From Patagioenas fasciata (taxonomy: Eukaryota; Chordata; Aves; Columbiformes; Columbidae), in NCBI RefSeq assembly GCF_037038585.1, contig NC_092520.1, forward strand, positions 124,776,001 through 124,840,000: a stretch of DNA of 64,000 nt, written 5' to 3'. Positions 12,697 through 25,403 of the stretch are shown one piece after another. The notes beneath the pieces are model-generated. The model was not told the origin of the DNA, made no database searches, and saw nothing but the letters and a program-made list of their open reading frames with translations. The position numbers and the translations under genes are program-made. Numbering within the stretch: position 1 is the first letter of the stretch; each line of letters opens with the position of its first letter.

Positions 12697-13274
12697 CATT
12701 GCCAGCCAGGCAAGGGAGGTGATTGTCCCGCTCTGCTCTGCTCTGGTGTGGCCTCACCTGGAGCACTGTGTGCAGTTCTGGGCACGACACTGTGAAAAAG
12801 ATATTAAGCTACTAGAGAATGTCCAGAGGAGGCCTATGAAGTTGGTGAAGGGTTTGGAGAGGAAGCCACATGAGGAGTGGCTAAAGTCACTTGGTTTGTT
12901 CAGCCTGGAGGAGACTGAGGGGAGACCTCATGGCGGCTACATCTTCCTCACAAGGGGAGGAGGGGCAGGCACTGAACTCTTCTCTTTAGTGACCAATGAC
13001 AGAACCCAAGGAAATGGCAGGAAGATGTGCCAGGGGAGGTTTAGGTTGGACATTGGGAAAAGGTTCTTCACCCAGAGGGTGGTGAAGCACTGGAACAGGC
13101 TCCCCAGGGAGGTGTCACAGCCCCAAGCCTGACAGCGTTCAAGAAGAGACTGGACAACACCCTCAGACACATGGTGTGAACTGTGCGGTTGTCCTGTGCA
13201 GAGACAAGAGTTGGACTCAATGATCCTTGTGGGTCCTTTCCAACTCAGGACATTCTATGATTCTATCATTCTGT
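12697..13274 (+). mobile_element. CR1 retrotransposon, 5'-truncated copy
   Basis: This is a sense-strand CR1 copy holding the last part of ORF2 and the 3' untranslated region. It ends in the diagnostic tail of near-octamer units (ATTCTATG, ATTCTATC, ATTCTGT) at 13,252-13,274, preceded by GGTCCTTTCCAACTCAGGA. The 5' boundary at about 12,697 is a truncation, as is usual for target-primed reverse transcription. The tail is directly followed by a pyrimidine-AG sequence that looks like a splice acceptor (see 13,284-13,326). Confidence 0.9.
12719..13132 (+). pseudogene. CR1 ORF2 C-terminal remnant
   Basis: This frame encodes the C-terminal tail of the CR1 ORF2 polyprotein, downstream of the reverse-transcriptase core. 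Recognisable family blocks are [38 protein letters not shown], then [26 protein letters not shown]. The catalytic RT motifs and the endonuclease are absent, so the fragment cannot be active. The frame has no genuine start; it opens at the truncation. The region after LFSLEE (about 12,913-12,935) reads off-frame relative to the family until [13 protein letters not shown]. It appears to carry a small deletion shared with the CR1 copy at 58.3 kb. Confidence 0.85.
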
Positions 13275-13283
13275 CTTCCACAG

Positions 13284-13326
13284 AAGCCATTGCCAGCTGT
13301 GGCAGTCGCCAGCTCCTCACATCAAG
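13284..13326 (+). other. Candidate micro-exon after CR1 tail
   Basis: The pyrimidine-rich CR1 tail plus TCTTCCACAG forms a good splice-acceptor sequence ending at 13,283. A consensus donor (AAG|GTAAGT) lies 43 nt downstream at 13,327. The segment could be a non-coding or short coding exon created by CR1 insertion. Support is splice-motif logic only, and such pairs arise by chance in 64 kb. Confidence 0.15.
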
Positions 13327-16300
13327 GTAAGTTTTAAATGCATGGAGGCAGAGCAGGAGGAGATTCAACCCAGGGCTTTTAGTGCCATTTAGTGTTTGGG
13401 CTTTATTCTGAAACAACCTCTCCCGTCGTGTTTGGAATTTTAGTCAAGATTTAAGAGTTGCTACTGGTGCACAGGGTGCCTCAAAACACACACTTCCGAC
13501 TGCTGAATGCATCTTGAAAACTGGTGTTTCTCCGTCCTCAGAACTAATGCTAAACAAACCTGATGCCTTGGTGATTTAAGAATAATTGTTGCTTGCATCC
13601 ATTTTAAGTGCATGATGGGTGGTTCGCTTTGCTTTTAAGTTCCCTCCGCAATGGGTGCATACAGGGGCAAAGCAGACGTTTTCAGCAGCCTTGCGGGAGA
13701 GCCAGAGACCTGCCAGGCTCCTGTCGCCCTTTGGCCTCGGCTTTGACTCCTGGTGTGAGCCATGAGTTGGTACACAGGCACTGAATGAGCCCCTGACGCA
13801 TGGAGCAATCTAGCATCATGTGCAGCTGCATGGAGAAACCTAACTCTGGTTGCCACCCCCGGCCCTGAGCAATTTGCACTCATAGATTGTCAAGACTGAA
13901 AAGATAGCACTTTAAGTCATGTCACGGCCATAGTTCTGAGGATGAAACTACAGCTTAGTATTTTCTTCAGCACTAATTAGTCACTGTGAATATATTCTAG
14001 AAACTGTGCTTCAATGTCAAGGTTAAATGACTTTTTTTCTCGTGGGAGCAATACAGCTATGGAACTTGAGAATATGAGATAAAGTTCTAAAACACCAGTT
14101 GTAGAAGGGGCTTTGACACTTAAGTACTTCCCTGGCTTCTGGGTATTATGTTAAATAGAATATATACTCTCTGATAAAATAGGTCTGTAAGACAGAAAGA
14201 TGGTACACATTGCATAAACGGAGGATAAAGTTTTTCATGTTTTACTAGCTTGTAAAAAGGGGGAAATGTGGCCTCCCAGACTCCTGTGGCATAGGTTGGG
14301 AGAAGACCTGCAGGCACTAGATTCTTTCTTCCATAACTAGTTCATGCCTACCAATACATGACGTCTAACAAATCTGATCTTTTAAATTATTTTGCTGGAA
14401 CTGACTATAGTGGCTCCATTTCGATGCAGTCCATGTGGGTGAGCAGGATCCAGAATTATGACAAAATTGATGCTAGTTAATATTTACCAATATTTCCCTT
14501 TCATTTGGGTGCAGATCACACTGTCATTAGTAAACACGTATGACACCGCATCACAAGAGTTTTGAGGAACTGTTTGCTTCCCATCATGTTGTGAAGGCAT
14601 ATACCTGGCAGAGTGGCCAAATTCCAGCTTTCTGTATTGGGAGACATTTCACCCTTCATTACATTAAGCTGTCACTAGGGCCTGATCACTAAAATAAGCA
14701 ATCTTTCAAGGGAATTAAAGAACCCTGTACACCACAAACTGTTTTTTCCTGTGCTTTTCAGAGGAACAAGTAGTCAATGTAAATAAATCCTTCTTATTGA
14801 CCTCTTGCAAGAAGACTGCCTCAGAGTTAATCACAATGTTCGGATTCTCTCTTAAGAAACAGAGTTAGGGAAAACAGATTCTCTATACAATAGTCTTCAA
14901 GAAGGTAAATGCAAAGGATAATAGGATAGTAAAGACCATAATTAAGTCTGTAAGTGGTGCTACTGAAGAGAAGTATAGGACAAGATTCACACAAGTTTCT
15001 GGGGCATTCCCACTCTGTTGTTAGAGGGAGCCAGTTATTTTGAACTTCAGAATAGTGGAAGTCTAGATAAAAGATTTCAAGCTGCTGTTCACTTATAATC
15101 TGATTATTTTACACTCAGCCCTCCACATTAGTTAATCACAGGCTTATACTGAATGCAAATGTGTCACAGTGTCACAAATAACAAGTCCATTGAATTCAAT
15201 ATACTGTACTAGTTGGGATGAACACTGTTGAAATCATCATAAGAACTAAGAGGACTGAAAAATAAAGCCCTATTGTAGCTACGTTTAAGCTTTCTTAGCT
15301 GTATTTAACAAAATATATGGGACATTTGAGATATGGCAAGTTTCTTAAATCTTAAAGACCAGGAATCTTTTGTGGCTCCATAATATAACTCAACATTGCT
15401 GTTTCTATATTGCTGATTAACAGTGCATTAAGTCATTGTAGAGTATCTGAAAAAGTCTCTGCAAATGTAACAATGCATTTGATACTGCAATATCTATAGG
15501 CTGCTAGTGATTTATTGCCTGATATTCTGCATCTAGCCACTTTCAGAAACACCACCTGAACAAATTACAGCCATTATGCCTTCATCTTCATGCTATAATA
15601 TCACCCCAGTCATAAGATCTGGTTTTGGCTCAATAACGAAGTTGTTGGAAACTACACCCTTGAGACAGACGTTAATTTCCTTTTGTAATGGAATCAAACA
15701 CAAAAAATCTATATGCTTAATAAAACTTAATTCTGACTACACAAAGAAAAAGACAAACCTGTACTAAAGCTTTGCTGAAGTAACAACATCCATGAAATAG
15801 AATAATTTGGCTCTTTTTTATATTACTGTGATAGCTATAGAGGCTTTAATATATGAAGGTCTGGCTTAAGTGACTTAAGCAATACAAAAAAAATCTCTTA
15901 CTGGAATGGCTTATTGGCAACCATATGTCCATCACTATCATTATTTGCTCCTGTCAGTAGATATTTACCATATTAATCTCACAGAACCTTCTTCTAGGTC
16001 TTCTATTTCACTCTAGACATACGGAGTTGTCAACATCACCTTTGAAAATTAGTGCCTTTTTATTTCCTCCACCTGAGTATTTCTGAGGCTGTGCTGTCCA
16101 AATTATTTCTGTTCTTTGGTCCTACTGAGCCTTTTATCTTGTGATTCTCAATACTCTTCCAGCAGTCCTAACTTGTTGACTAGTTTAACCCTTGCCTTGC
16201 TATAAGGAGCTTTAAATCTGGTGACGGGAAATACTAATACTGCTTGAAATGGCAGACTGTAGCTTGGCAAACATTGCCTGTCAGTTCCAACAGCAGTTAA

Positions 16301-19007
16301 TTGGTGAAAACAAGCCTTTAATATCAGTCCTAATCATGAACTCTTTCAGCATCGCTGCAGTAGAAGTGAAGGGGAATCAAAAGCTTGGAAACGCAGTGTG
16401 GGTTTAACACCTGCAGGCATGTGCCAAGCCTTCTCTGGTTTCACAGCTCTCAGATAGTGTGTCAGTTTGGGAGCATTGTGGATGACTTATTCACTGTAGG
16501 TAGGTGTTATCAGACGTTGCCTTTTCCTTTCACCTTTTTGCAGGTTCACCAGAATAGGCTATATTGGCTGTCATGCAAAGCTAGAATACTTTGCCTAGAA
16601 AAAAAAAATAAACTGGCAGGAAGTAGCTGCAAAAAAAAAAAAAGTCAGTTTGTGGAAGTAACTAAACTGCAAAGGTTTTACAATCCAACTCCCAACCAAT
16701 TTAAGAGGAGCAATATTTATTCAAATGATGTCATTAAAACATAGTGTTGGTGTAATCAAATACTGAAATTAACTACATTTCTGACCTTAATAAAAATATA
16801 TGAATTATCTCAGCTGAAACACCAGTGAATCGAGATCAATACTTATTCTAGTAGAAACATTAATCTTCATACTACACTCATTAACAATAGCCACTGTGGA
16901 AATGTTCTGATCTTTCTACAGATGTCTTTTTGATAGGCCTCTTGTAGAGAGCATCTCATGTTCTTCCAAAGTGTCTGGGTTTTGGATTTGCCATTCAGTG
17001 AAGTGTATGCCCAAACCCTTATGGCAGGCCTAAAAGCTTGGCATCTTACATCAGGGATGAATTTGGAACTGTTGTGGATATTGTTAAACCTTAACTTTTA
17101 TTCCAACTTTACCTCTTGAGTGGCATGTTTTACTGTGCAACTGTACAAGATGTAGCCATGCTTAACATTACGACAAAGGCCTTTGAGCATGCTCTGCAGT
17201 TTCAGAAGCACACATGGTATCAGTGGTGGTGTAGCTCATTATATTTTGTCTGGGTCCAAATTATGCTCCTGGGGGGATGATGTTCCATTTCAGTTCTTCA
17301 GAATTTTTCAGGGAGAACTACTGTTAGCTTATTGAAATGCTGACTTAATATCCAGTCTGTGGCTCCTGAAGGCCTTGAAATAATTCCAGCAAACAGCATT
17401 CCTGACTTCCAAATTTGCCCAAATTTCATTTAAGTTGAGTACTTACACTTTATGATGGAGGCAAAATGAACATATACTGAAACAACTTCTATACAGCCAC
17501 ATTCAACGTAATTTGTTTCTTTCAAAAAAGCCTGGTAGATAGGCTGCGGAACAGAGATATATATTAAAAGGATTTTAAATGAGGAATAAAAAATATTTAC
17601 TTAGTACTACTTGAAACTCTTAAACAATAATTATATCTCTGTTACTCAAGATACTGCTAGATTGCAAAAGAAATGACCATTGTTATTTTTGTAACAAAAA
17701 AAATGTTGCTCACAGAAACAAAACAGAAAACAATATTCCTTACGCAACACATTTTATAATAAGACAGACCATTTTAAAGATTTTTTTTCCCACTGCATTT
17801 GCCAGTAATTGCCCTTCCTGTATGGCACAGACGAAGAGTCATAGCTCTTTAGAAGCCATTTTGTATAATAAATGTTACTTGTTTTGTTTTTCTTTATTCC
17901 ACTTAATGTTAATTCTGCTTTTCTCCTCTTTTCTGTCAGACTAATGCCTGTTAATGCCTTTCTGGAAACAAATTATTTAGACACCAAAAGTCCAAATATA
18001 ATTTAAGTTCTGTGACAATACATCAATATGTGTAGGAAGCAAACAGAAGGAAGCTTCTTATTTAAAATCAGTTTGGCAGTGTAGAAGCTCAAAACATCCA
18101 TCCAGATGGAATGGAGATTCTCTAAAGGTTTTGTGTTTTCAAATAGAATCAAATCTTACATCTTTTCTAGTCACTCTTTTCAGAGGGATATATTATTCTG
18201 TGGAGTGATACAACTCAAAGTCATAGAAGAAAAAAACAAAGACGACAATAAACTACTGGCATAAACTCAAAAGGTGATAAGCATTTCAGAAAGTTCTGTA
18301 TGAATAAAACTTATTCTGTCATTTTGGTGGTAAAAGTTGTAGGCATGTATGTTTCGTTTCACGTACTGTCTGAACAAAAATTAAACTATTTCTTTGGCCA
18401 AGTTTCAATGACAAGACACACTTCTCCTGAGACTTGTGATCTGAGCATGTGTGTGTCCATCTCCGTCTTACTGAGGCTGAACATTAATTACTCATTGAGG
18501 TTCATTTGCATGAAATTTAAGAAGATGACCAAGTTCTACAGTTGACTAAAATATGCAACATAGCTGTTGCAAAGTAAAATATGTCTACTTTAGAACAAGA
18601 GTATGGCTTGAGTTTGAACCTGCAATTAATTTTTTTTCCACCACCCACAGAAATGGAGAGACTTTCTTGCTTCCTGACACAGGAGCAGATAAAGATTTGT
18701 TACATTTTGTTTCAGCCATGAGATTCCGTTAGGTCTCTTTTGCAGGAATACTTTTATGTTTCTTTAATAAAAGAACCTTTCTACTTTTCTCATGGCAGAG
18801 ATAGGAAGAACAAGGAATTCTATATGGCAGTACAAGTCTGCCATACCCATAAGCTCACCTTAAAAGTCACACAGTAGAAACGAAATTAACTGCTTTCTAG
18901 GAAAGCTTTCTCTTCTTTGTTATGCAAACAGACAAAGGTGTTGGCTGAAGTGTTCCTTGAATTACAGAAACTGTATTTGCTTTAACTTTCTTACACTCAT
19001 GCCCATC

Positions 19008-19028
19008 TTTTTTTTTTTTTTTTTTTTT
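19008..19028. repeat. T21 homopolymer tract
   Basis: An uninterrupted run of 21 T is flanked by CCATC and AAGC. No retroposed gene body is recognised next to it, so it is listed only as simple sequence. Its length is likely to vary between individuals. Confidence 0.9.
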
Positions 19029-22000
19029 AAGCTGAAAGCCTAAAATGTTGGAGAGATTGAAAGTTTCAGTGCTCTTGAAACATGAGTGTGTATCTTCGTG
19101 GCCAGGGACATTGCTTCAGCCTGTTCAGTGTTGTAACACAGAAAAAGAAATAAGATGCAGTCATTCCTACAGGCTACAGAGACAGAGAGATTCTATTACA
19201 TTGTTTCTATAGGCAGGCACCCTGAAGAGGAACAGATTGAGCAGCATGCACTAAGCTGCAGTCTTGGTGGAAAGTTAGTTCATCTAAGTTTCGTATCCTC
19301 TTTTCCTACCCTGAAGGTGAACAGATTTATTAAAGTGAAGTTACATGATTCTGTAGAAACCTTCCACCTTTCAAAGGACTGTTGACAGGATGGGTGATGT
19401 CATTTATGGGGTGGATAGTCTAGATATAGTATCAAAACAGAAGGCTGAGGAGCTAGGGTTAGTTCCTATAAGGCATTGAACATTCTCAGTTGCATAAAGA
19501 AACTCAGTAATCAATAACTTTTGGCGTGCAATTTATAATGCCCAACACCAGTGGAGATTGGAGGTTGTTGAAAATGTCACCAATTATCTAGATAAGGGCT
19601 AAATCCTCCAGGGGTGAAATGAGAAAACAATTAACATTACAACGGTGAATTGTCTTTATGAATTCTGATCATATTTTCCTATAACATCAGTGATACCTGA
19701 GTGGACTTAAAAATTAGGTAGGTCGAGGAATAAAAATGGAATATAGAAGAATAACTAAAATGTATTTGTTCAGCTGAAGTTTATAAGATGGATAATGGCA
19801 GAATGGTCCAGATAAAATACAAATGCTTCTGTTTTTACTGTGCTTGCCCTTTCAGTTTGATCTAAAGGATCATAATATGGGACCTAAATTTTTTGTGTCT
19901 GTCGGATTCTGAACTCACAAATGTGTTACTCCCTAAACTACCCTGTATCTAGTGAGTATTAGATAGGTCAGGTGTCAGTCTTGAACAAAGCCTGAAATGT
20001 GCAGAGGGCATTGTAAGACAAGGCCTCAATTCATAAAATGCAAAGATGTAGCGAATTATAATCCATATTTTATACAGAGGGGTAAATGTGTCATTGTTGA
20101 GAGAATTGTTGAAGGTCACATAAAAAAATTTTATTGAAACCAGGTGCAAAAGTAGAATCTGCTTCCATCCCAGTTTTTTAGTCATTTACCCCTTCCTGGT
20201 CTTAATCTTAAGAATAGCATGTCTAGCTAACAAGGCTGAAGAAATTGCTTTATCCATTTTAATAGCACCATTTAGAAAAATGCTGCTTTAATAAAGTGAC
20301 TTTCTAGTAGACCTGCAGTGTAGCATAAGAGAAATGTTTAGATCAGGTAACATGAGAAATGTGTTCAACCGTAAGGGGTAAATTCAATGTGGTGTTGTAT
20401 TTGATAGAAAAGCCATCAAATCCATACCCTGAGAAACTGCAAGAGGTACATACTTCCTTGAATGTAACAGTCTTCTTTAGCTTTAGGCTTAGATGGCGTA
20501 CTAAAAATAGACAGTCCTTTCAGTCTTTGATCATTTTTCCAGTAGGCCTCTTGCCAGAAGTAACAATTTCATTTATTACAACATGGTCTCACGTTTGACG
20601 TATCAAATTGTCTTATTTTCTAAAGGTAAGGGAAACAAATGAGAAAATTTCTTCCTTTTGATTTAATATTCCAGTACTAAGATGAAGATTCATAAAGCAA
20701 CCCCTGAATAAGCAGCATCAGGGCCTGGTCAAAGTGTTTCCCTTTTGTGATGCAGTGCTTTGTAGTATAGCATGAGCTGGTGATGGGGAGGGGTGGAAAC
20801 ACAGAAGAAGAAGTGCATCAGACAGCACAGATGCCATTATCATAATAAACATCAAGAAAAATTTTCAAGATCGGTGGGGTGAGAGAGGGTGAGAGACAGT
20901 ATGTGAGAGAAAACAAGCAGCACTTGTTTTATAATGATTGGGGAAGTTAAATGGGTCCTGCGGTGTGACAGAAGGGACTTAAACATTTTCATAAAAACTG
21001 TAACTGAAAAATTTCTTTTCATTAAAAGGGTTCAGGGTAACTTGAGCTCTTTCGCTTGGAAAGTTAAGCAAGTACAAGACCATGTATGTGGATATATATA
21101 ATAAGAAACAGTATCAACCTATCAACAGTATTCACATATCTATACACGTGGCTTTTATCATACTCCTGTTTTAAGAGTTTTCACTGAAATTCCATAGCTT
21201 CCCATGGTTTGGCTTTGAAAACTCCAAACTGAGACATCGTAAACCAAAAAACTTAATTGTTACTAGGGCTTGAGGCACTACGGGTTGTCTCTTTCTCCCT
21301 CCAGATCTAAACTGTAGAAGAAAAAGTGCTAAAGACCATTGGAGGAAGTACAAAATTCCAACTTTCCCTGCTAAGCGAGAACTCTTCCTTTGGTTTTTCA
21401 AAAAAGGGAGTCCATCTGATCGAATGCTAAAATTAAATTCTGGGGTTTTTTCACTTACATAAAAGCATTGCACAGAACATACTCCCCATAGGGGAGTTAG
21501 GGTAAGTTTATTTTGTGCCTGCATTTTTGGGACATTCTCCAACATGTGGATAATAAATCACAATAAATTGACTCAACTTGCATGAAAATATCTTTACTAA
21601 GATATCTGCAATGCCATTTACTGTTTGTTGTACTGTTGTTGTTTTTGCCATGTATTGCTTGTATTTTTACAGGTAAGTGATGCTTCAAAGATTTTTTAAA
21701 TTTGCTTTTTTCTAACTCACCAAAATATTTCACTGGATGTCCGTTCATAACAAAGTTATGATCTTAAGTTGGCAAAGTCAAGGTATAGTGCACTGGAGGA
21801 AATGCTGCGCAGTGAATGCTAAAAATTTGAAATTTTGGTAGTAGCATGGTGGAAGTAGAATGCATTGTATGTCAGATTGCTCTAATGAAGTGACGCATGC
21901 TTATCATTCAAAAAGCACACCAGGTGCTTCTAAATGGCGTCATTATCTTCTTGTATATATTGTGGGTTTTCTCAACATGTTTTGGGAGACACCTTACCTA

Positions 22001-25000
22001 TTTTACATCTGTTATTTTTCCTCCTTCCATAGAATGCCATTACAAAATGATTGTTGGATGGACTATGTTTAATTATGAATGTTTCAAAAAGATGGATCCA
22101 ATTTCAAAGCAGTATAAATTCAAATTTTGTCTGTCTTTTTGAAACACTCTGTAGTATGCTAAGAATATTTGAATTCCTGTCAGGAATAGCTGTTTTTCAC
22201 TTCCTCTTCATTTTTTGTCACATGAACTGGCATTTATACATCCATGGTATTAGCGGCATTCTGTCTTTCAGGGCTAGAAAATCCACTACTGAAATTATTT
22301 TCTTAATAATTTTACAAACTAGAACTAGACTTTCTTCCAGTTCTGCTGTGTGACTCAAGACGTGGGTTTGTACACTTTCACTTATATTAAACGGTAGTAG
22401 TAAATAAGGCCTATCATTTGAAAGCAAACATACATTTGGACTATTGTACTGTGATTGAAAATTACTAGAGGAAATGGTGACACAGACAGTAACACAGAAC
22501 TTCTGGGGAAATTAAGAGCTGCTTTTGGTTCCCATCTTTTCATTGTCTATATTTAATACAACCATGTATAACATGCAGATACATACAGATGCCTCCAGAC
22601 CAACCCCTTGTGCATTCCTTCTGCCTATCGCCAAAACTCCCAGACTAAAAATCTACAGCTCATTAAAAAGGAAGGGAGGAGTATATTGTCTTAGAAATAT
22701 TACAGTCTGTCAGGATTGCCTTGTCCCAGAGCAGAGACTTATCTGTAATACCTGCACACAATTACTTTTTAATGATTTTATCCTGGCTCATTAGGAGAGC
22801 AGCTAACACTGAGATGTAAGAGTAATCATGCCCCTGTACCAGTGATACAGCTACTGTGCATCTTGGAGAGGCACATCAGCATTTACTGAACTGACTTTAA
22901 AACCTAGAATTTGTAAATTAGATAGAAAAGAAAGAATACAAAGCTTGCAAAACATGTCCATATGTCTGTGATACTGTATAACAACAGCAAGAGCTTCCCT
23001 GCTGGAAGTTCATTGCCATTGTCTTTGTATAATTTATTGAATAAAATTGTTGGGCACTGTTTAGAACTTTTTAAATTTTGAATTTGAAGTGTATTGTAAT
23101 CCTATGCTTGCTTTTAAAAGGATCATAGTAAGTTACACCTTTGCTGAATGTATCTGGAGTTCTGTCTTGCTTTCATTTTAAGCTGCTTGAAATATAAATT
23201 AGGTTATATTTTTCCAGTCACCCATGAGAATTTGGTTTCACATAGTTGGCCTGACTAAAGAGCAGAATTTTGGGATTTCTGGTGAGATATGGCAATTGCA
23301 TACACACAACTTGTAGCTAGTGATTGAAATTAATTCATCTTCATGTGCATAAGGACAGGAAGATTTTGTTCGCTAACTGCCCTCTTGCTAGCAGGTAGCT
23401 TAATCTTGCTCAATTCTTGCAGAGTCTTGCAGGACCCATAATCTTACTCACTATTTGAATAGCTGTTGCATTTTGAGATACCTTGTATCATCTCCAACTG
23501 TAATGGAAGAAAAGTTCTTAGAAATTTCTCCTTCTGAGAAAAAGTTAGTTCATTATGTGAACTGTGTTTAACAGTTCACATCAGTACATGATCATATATG
23601 GACATGTGCGAAAACTCACCTGCAAAACACTGAGAGCAATTTCACAAATAGACAGAAATGGAAGAGATGAAATTACCCTATATCTTAAAAAAATCGAAGA
23701 CCAGTTCCTTGGAAATAAATTAAAAGTTCAAGATGATGGCTTGTTTTTTCATGATGCTGCATTTTGACGCTTGAGTTTTCAGATTTTCTTTAGCACTGAG
23801 AGAATCAGAAGCATTTTAAAAAGACTTTATTAAGTCCTTTTGGAAGAAAAAAAACCAAAAACTCTAAGTCCTGATAAACACAAGTGGAAAAATGCAATAA
23901 TTAGAGGATATGAATTATTATTTAAAAAGAGAACACAGTCATAATTTTGTCCTTAAGTGAGTCAAATTGTAAATCAAGAGGGTATGAGCAAACCAAAGCC
24001 ATTATACTTGTAACTTTTACTAGACACAATATTAATCTGGTTGTTCCTGTAGAATCTATTAACTACGTGCTGAAGGTGGTGAAGTTTGAGACTGTTTTAT
24101 ACACTAGAGAGTAAATAGTTGTAATTAATATTACTCTTTACACATTATTTAATACATAAAACTATCTGAAATTTCATCAAAGGTACTGCAGATTTAAAAG
24201 GGCTGATAGCTAAACCGCACATTTTATATGAGCAAAAATGACAATTTTTTTTCTTGCTGTAATGTGATGACCTGACTAATGGATGGGGGAAAAAAGTAGT
24301 TTTCCCTAGAAACAGTTCACGTCTTTTATTACCATAAGAAGGAATAGACCTAATGATGCTCTGAAAGCAGTTGAGAGTGGAGAACAAGAATTTCTATTTT
24401 AAAACATCTGACCAGGGCTCTGAAGTTTTTCCTTCCTCTATTTCACACTGCTTTCTAACAAGTACAACAATGAAATTCTTCTATTTGTAGAAAGCACATA
24501 TCATGCATATAAATTCTTACTTGCTGAGGATTTTGTGTGGTTTTTTTGTAGCACATGGAACATGAGCGACTACAGTGAAAACTTCTTGCCTCATTCACCC
24601 ATCTTCAACTACATCTCAAATAACTTTGCATCATTTGATACCATCATAATCATTCTTGAGATCCATGGTGAACTGATGGGGCAAAGTCAGCAAAGCGCAG
24701 CAGCCAAGTGATACTGAACAATTGGGTGTCCCACTGCGATAATTCTCATACTTTTTTTATAACAGCAATTGTGCCAAAAGAAGGAGGATTTTCCAACACA
24801 GAGAGTTAACACAATTGATTTTTAGCACTACTGATTGTTGTTGCTTGACCTGCTAGTTCAGATCCTTGATACTGAATATTAATAGCTGCTCTGCTCGTCA
24901 ACGAGTGCTGGACAGGTGCTGCCATGGGTTTTGGTTTGAATGAAGTCTGGCTACTGCCTTCACTGCAAGGGACCAGTGACTTCAGGTGCCTCAGGGAGTC

Positions 25001-25380
25001 AGCCTCAGGATTAACGTTCAGCATTTAATTTTGTTGGTTTGTATCGCTCTCAATATTTAGTGCAACATGATATTTTGTATATGCAGTAGAAGCACGTTTA
25101 GATCCTCACTGAAAATTATTTTACAAAGACAGTTTGTTTTCCTTCTGCAAGTAAAACTACCAGCAATAACCTCTTTTGTATTACTTGAATACCTATGGGT
25201 AAGTTGGATCAACTAAAGAAAGTCAGGGCACACTCTTAAACTTCTGAAGTATGACTTATATTTAAGGAGGTAGATAGTGGTGAATAAATGCATTCACCTT
25301 TCTTGCTTGTCTTTTCAACCAATTAACAATGAACACTTATGTTTGTTTTATTGCTAGTGTATATGTTTTTCTACTTTTAC

Positions 25381-25403
25381 ATATGGTATTTTAAATACCA
25401 TAT
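25381..25403. repeat. Near-perfect 23-bp palindrome
   Basis: The arms ATATGGTATTT and AAATACCATAT are perfect 11-bp inverted copies around a single central T. The site is cruciform-capable and lies in very AT-rich DNA, where palindromes are more frequent by chance. No function is assigned. Confidence 0.8.

Noticed and set aside
21660..21680. Acceptor-like and donor-like motifs fused (TTTTTACAG|GTAAGT); a similar case at 53,910
   Set aside because: Acceptor and donor are adjacent, leaving no exon between them.
24806..25024. 72-codon minus-strand ATG frame with balanced composition
   Set aside because: It looks mildly protein-like, but there is no recognised family, no splice signals at its ends and no coding-like sequence beyond them.
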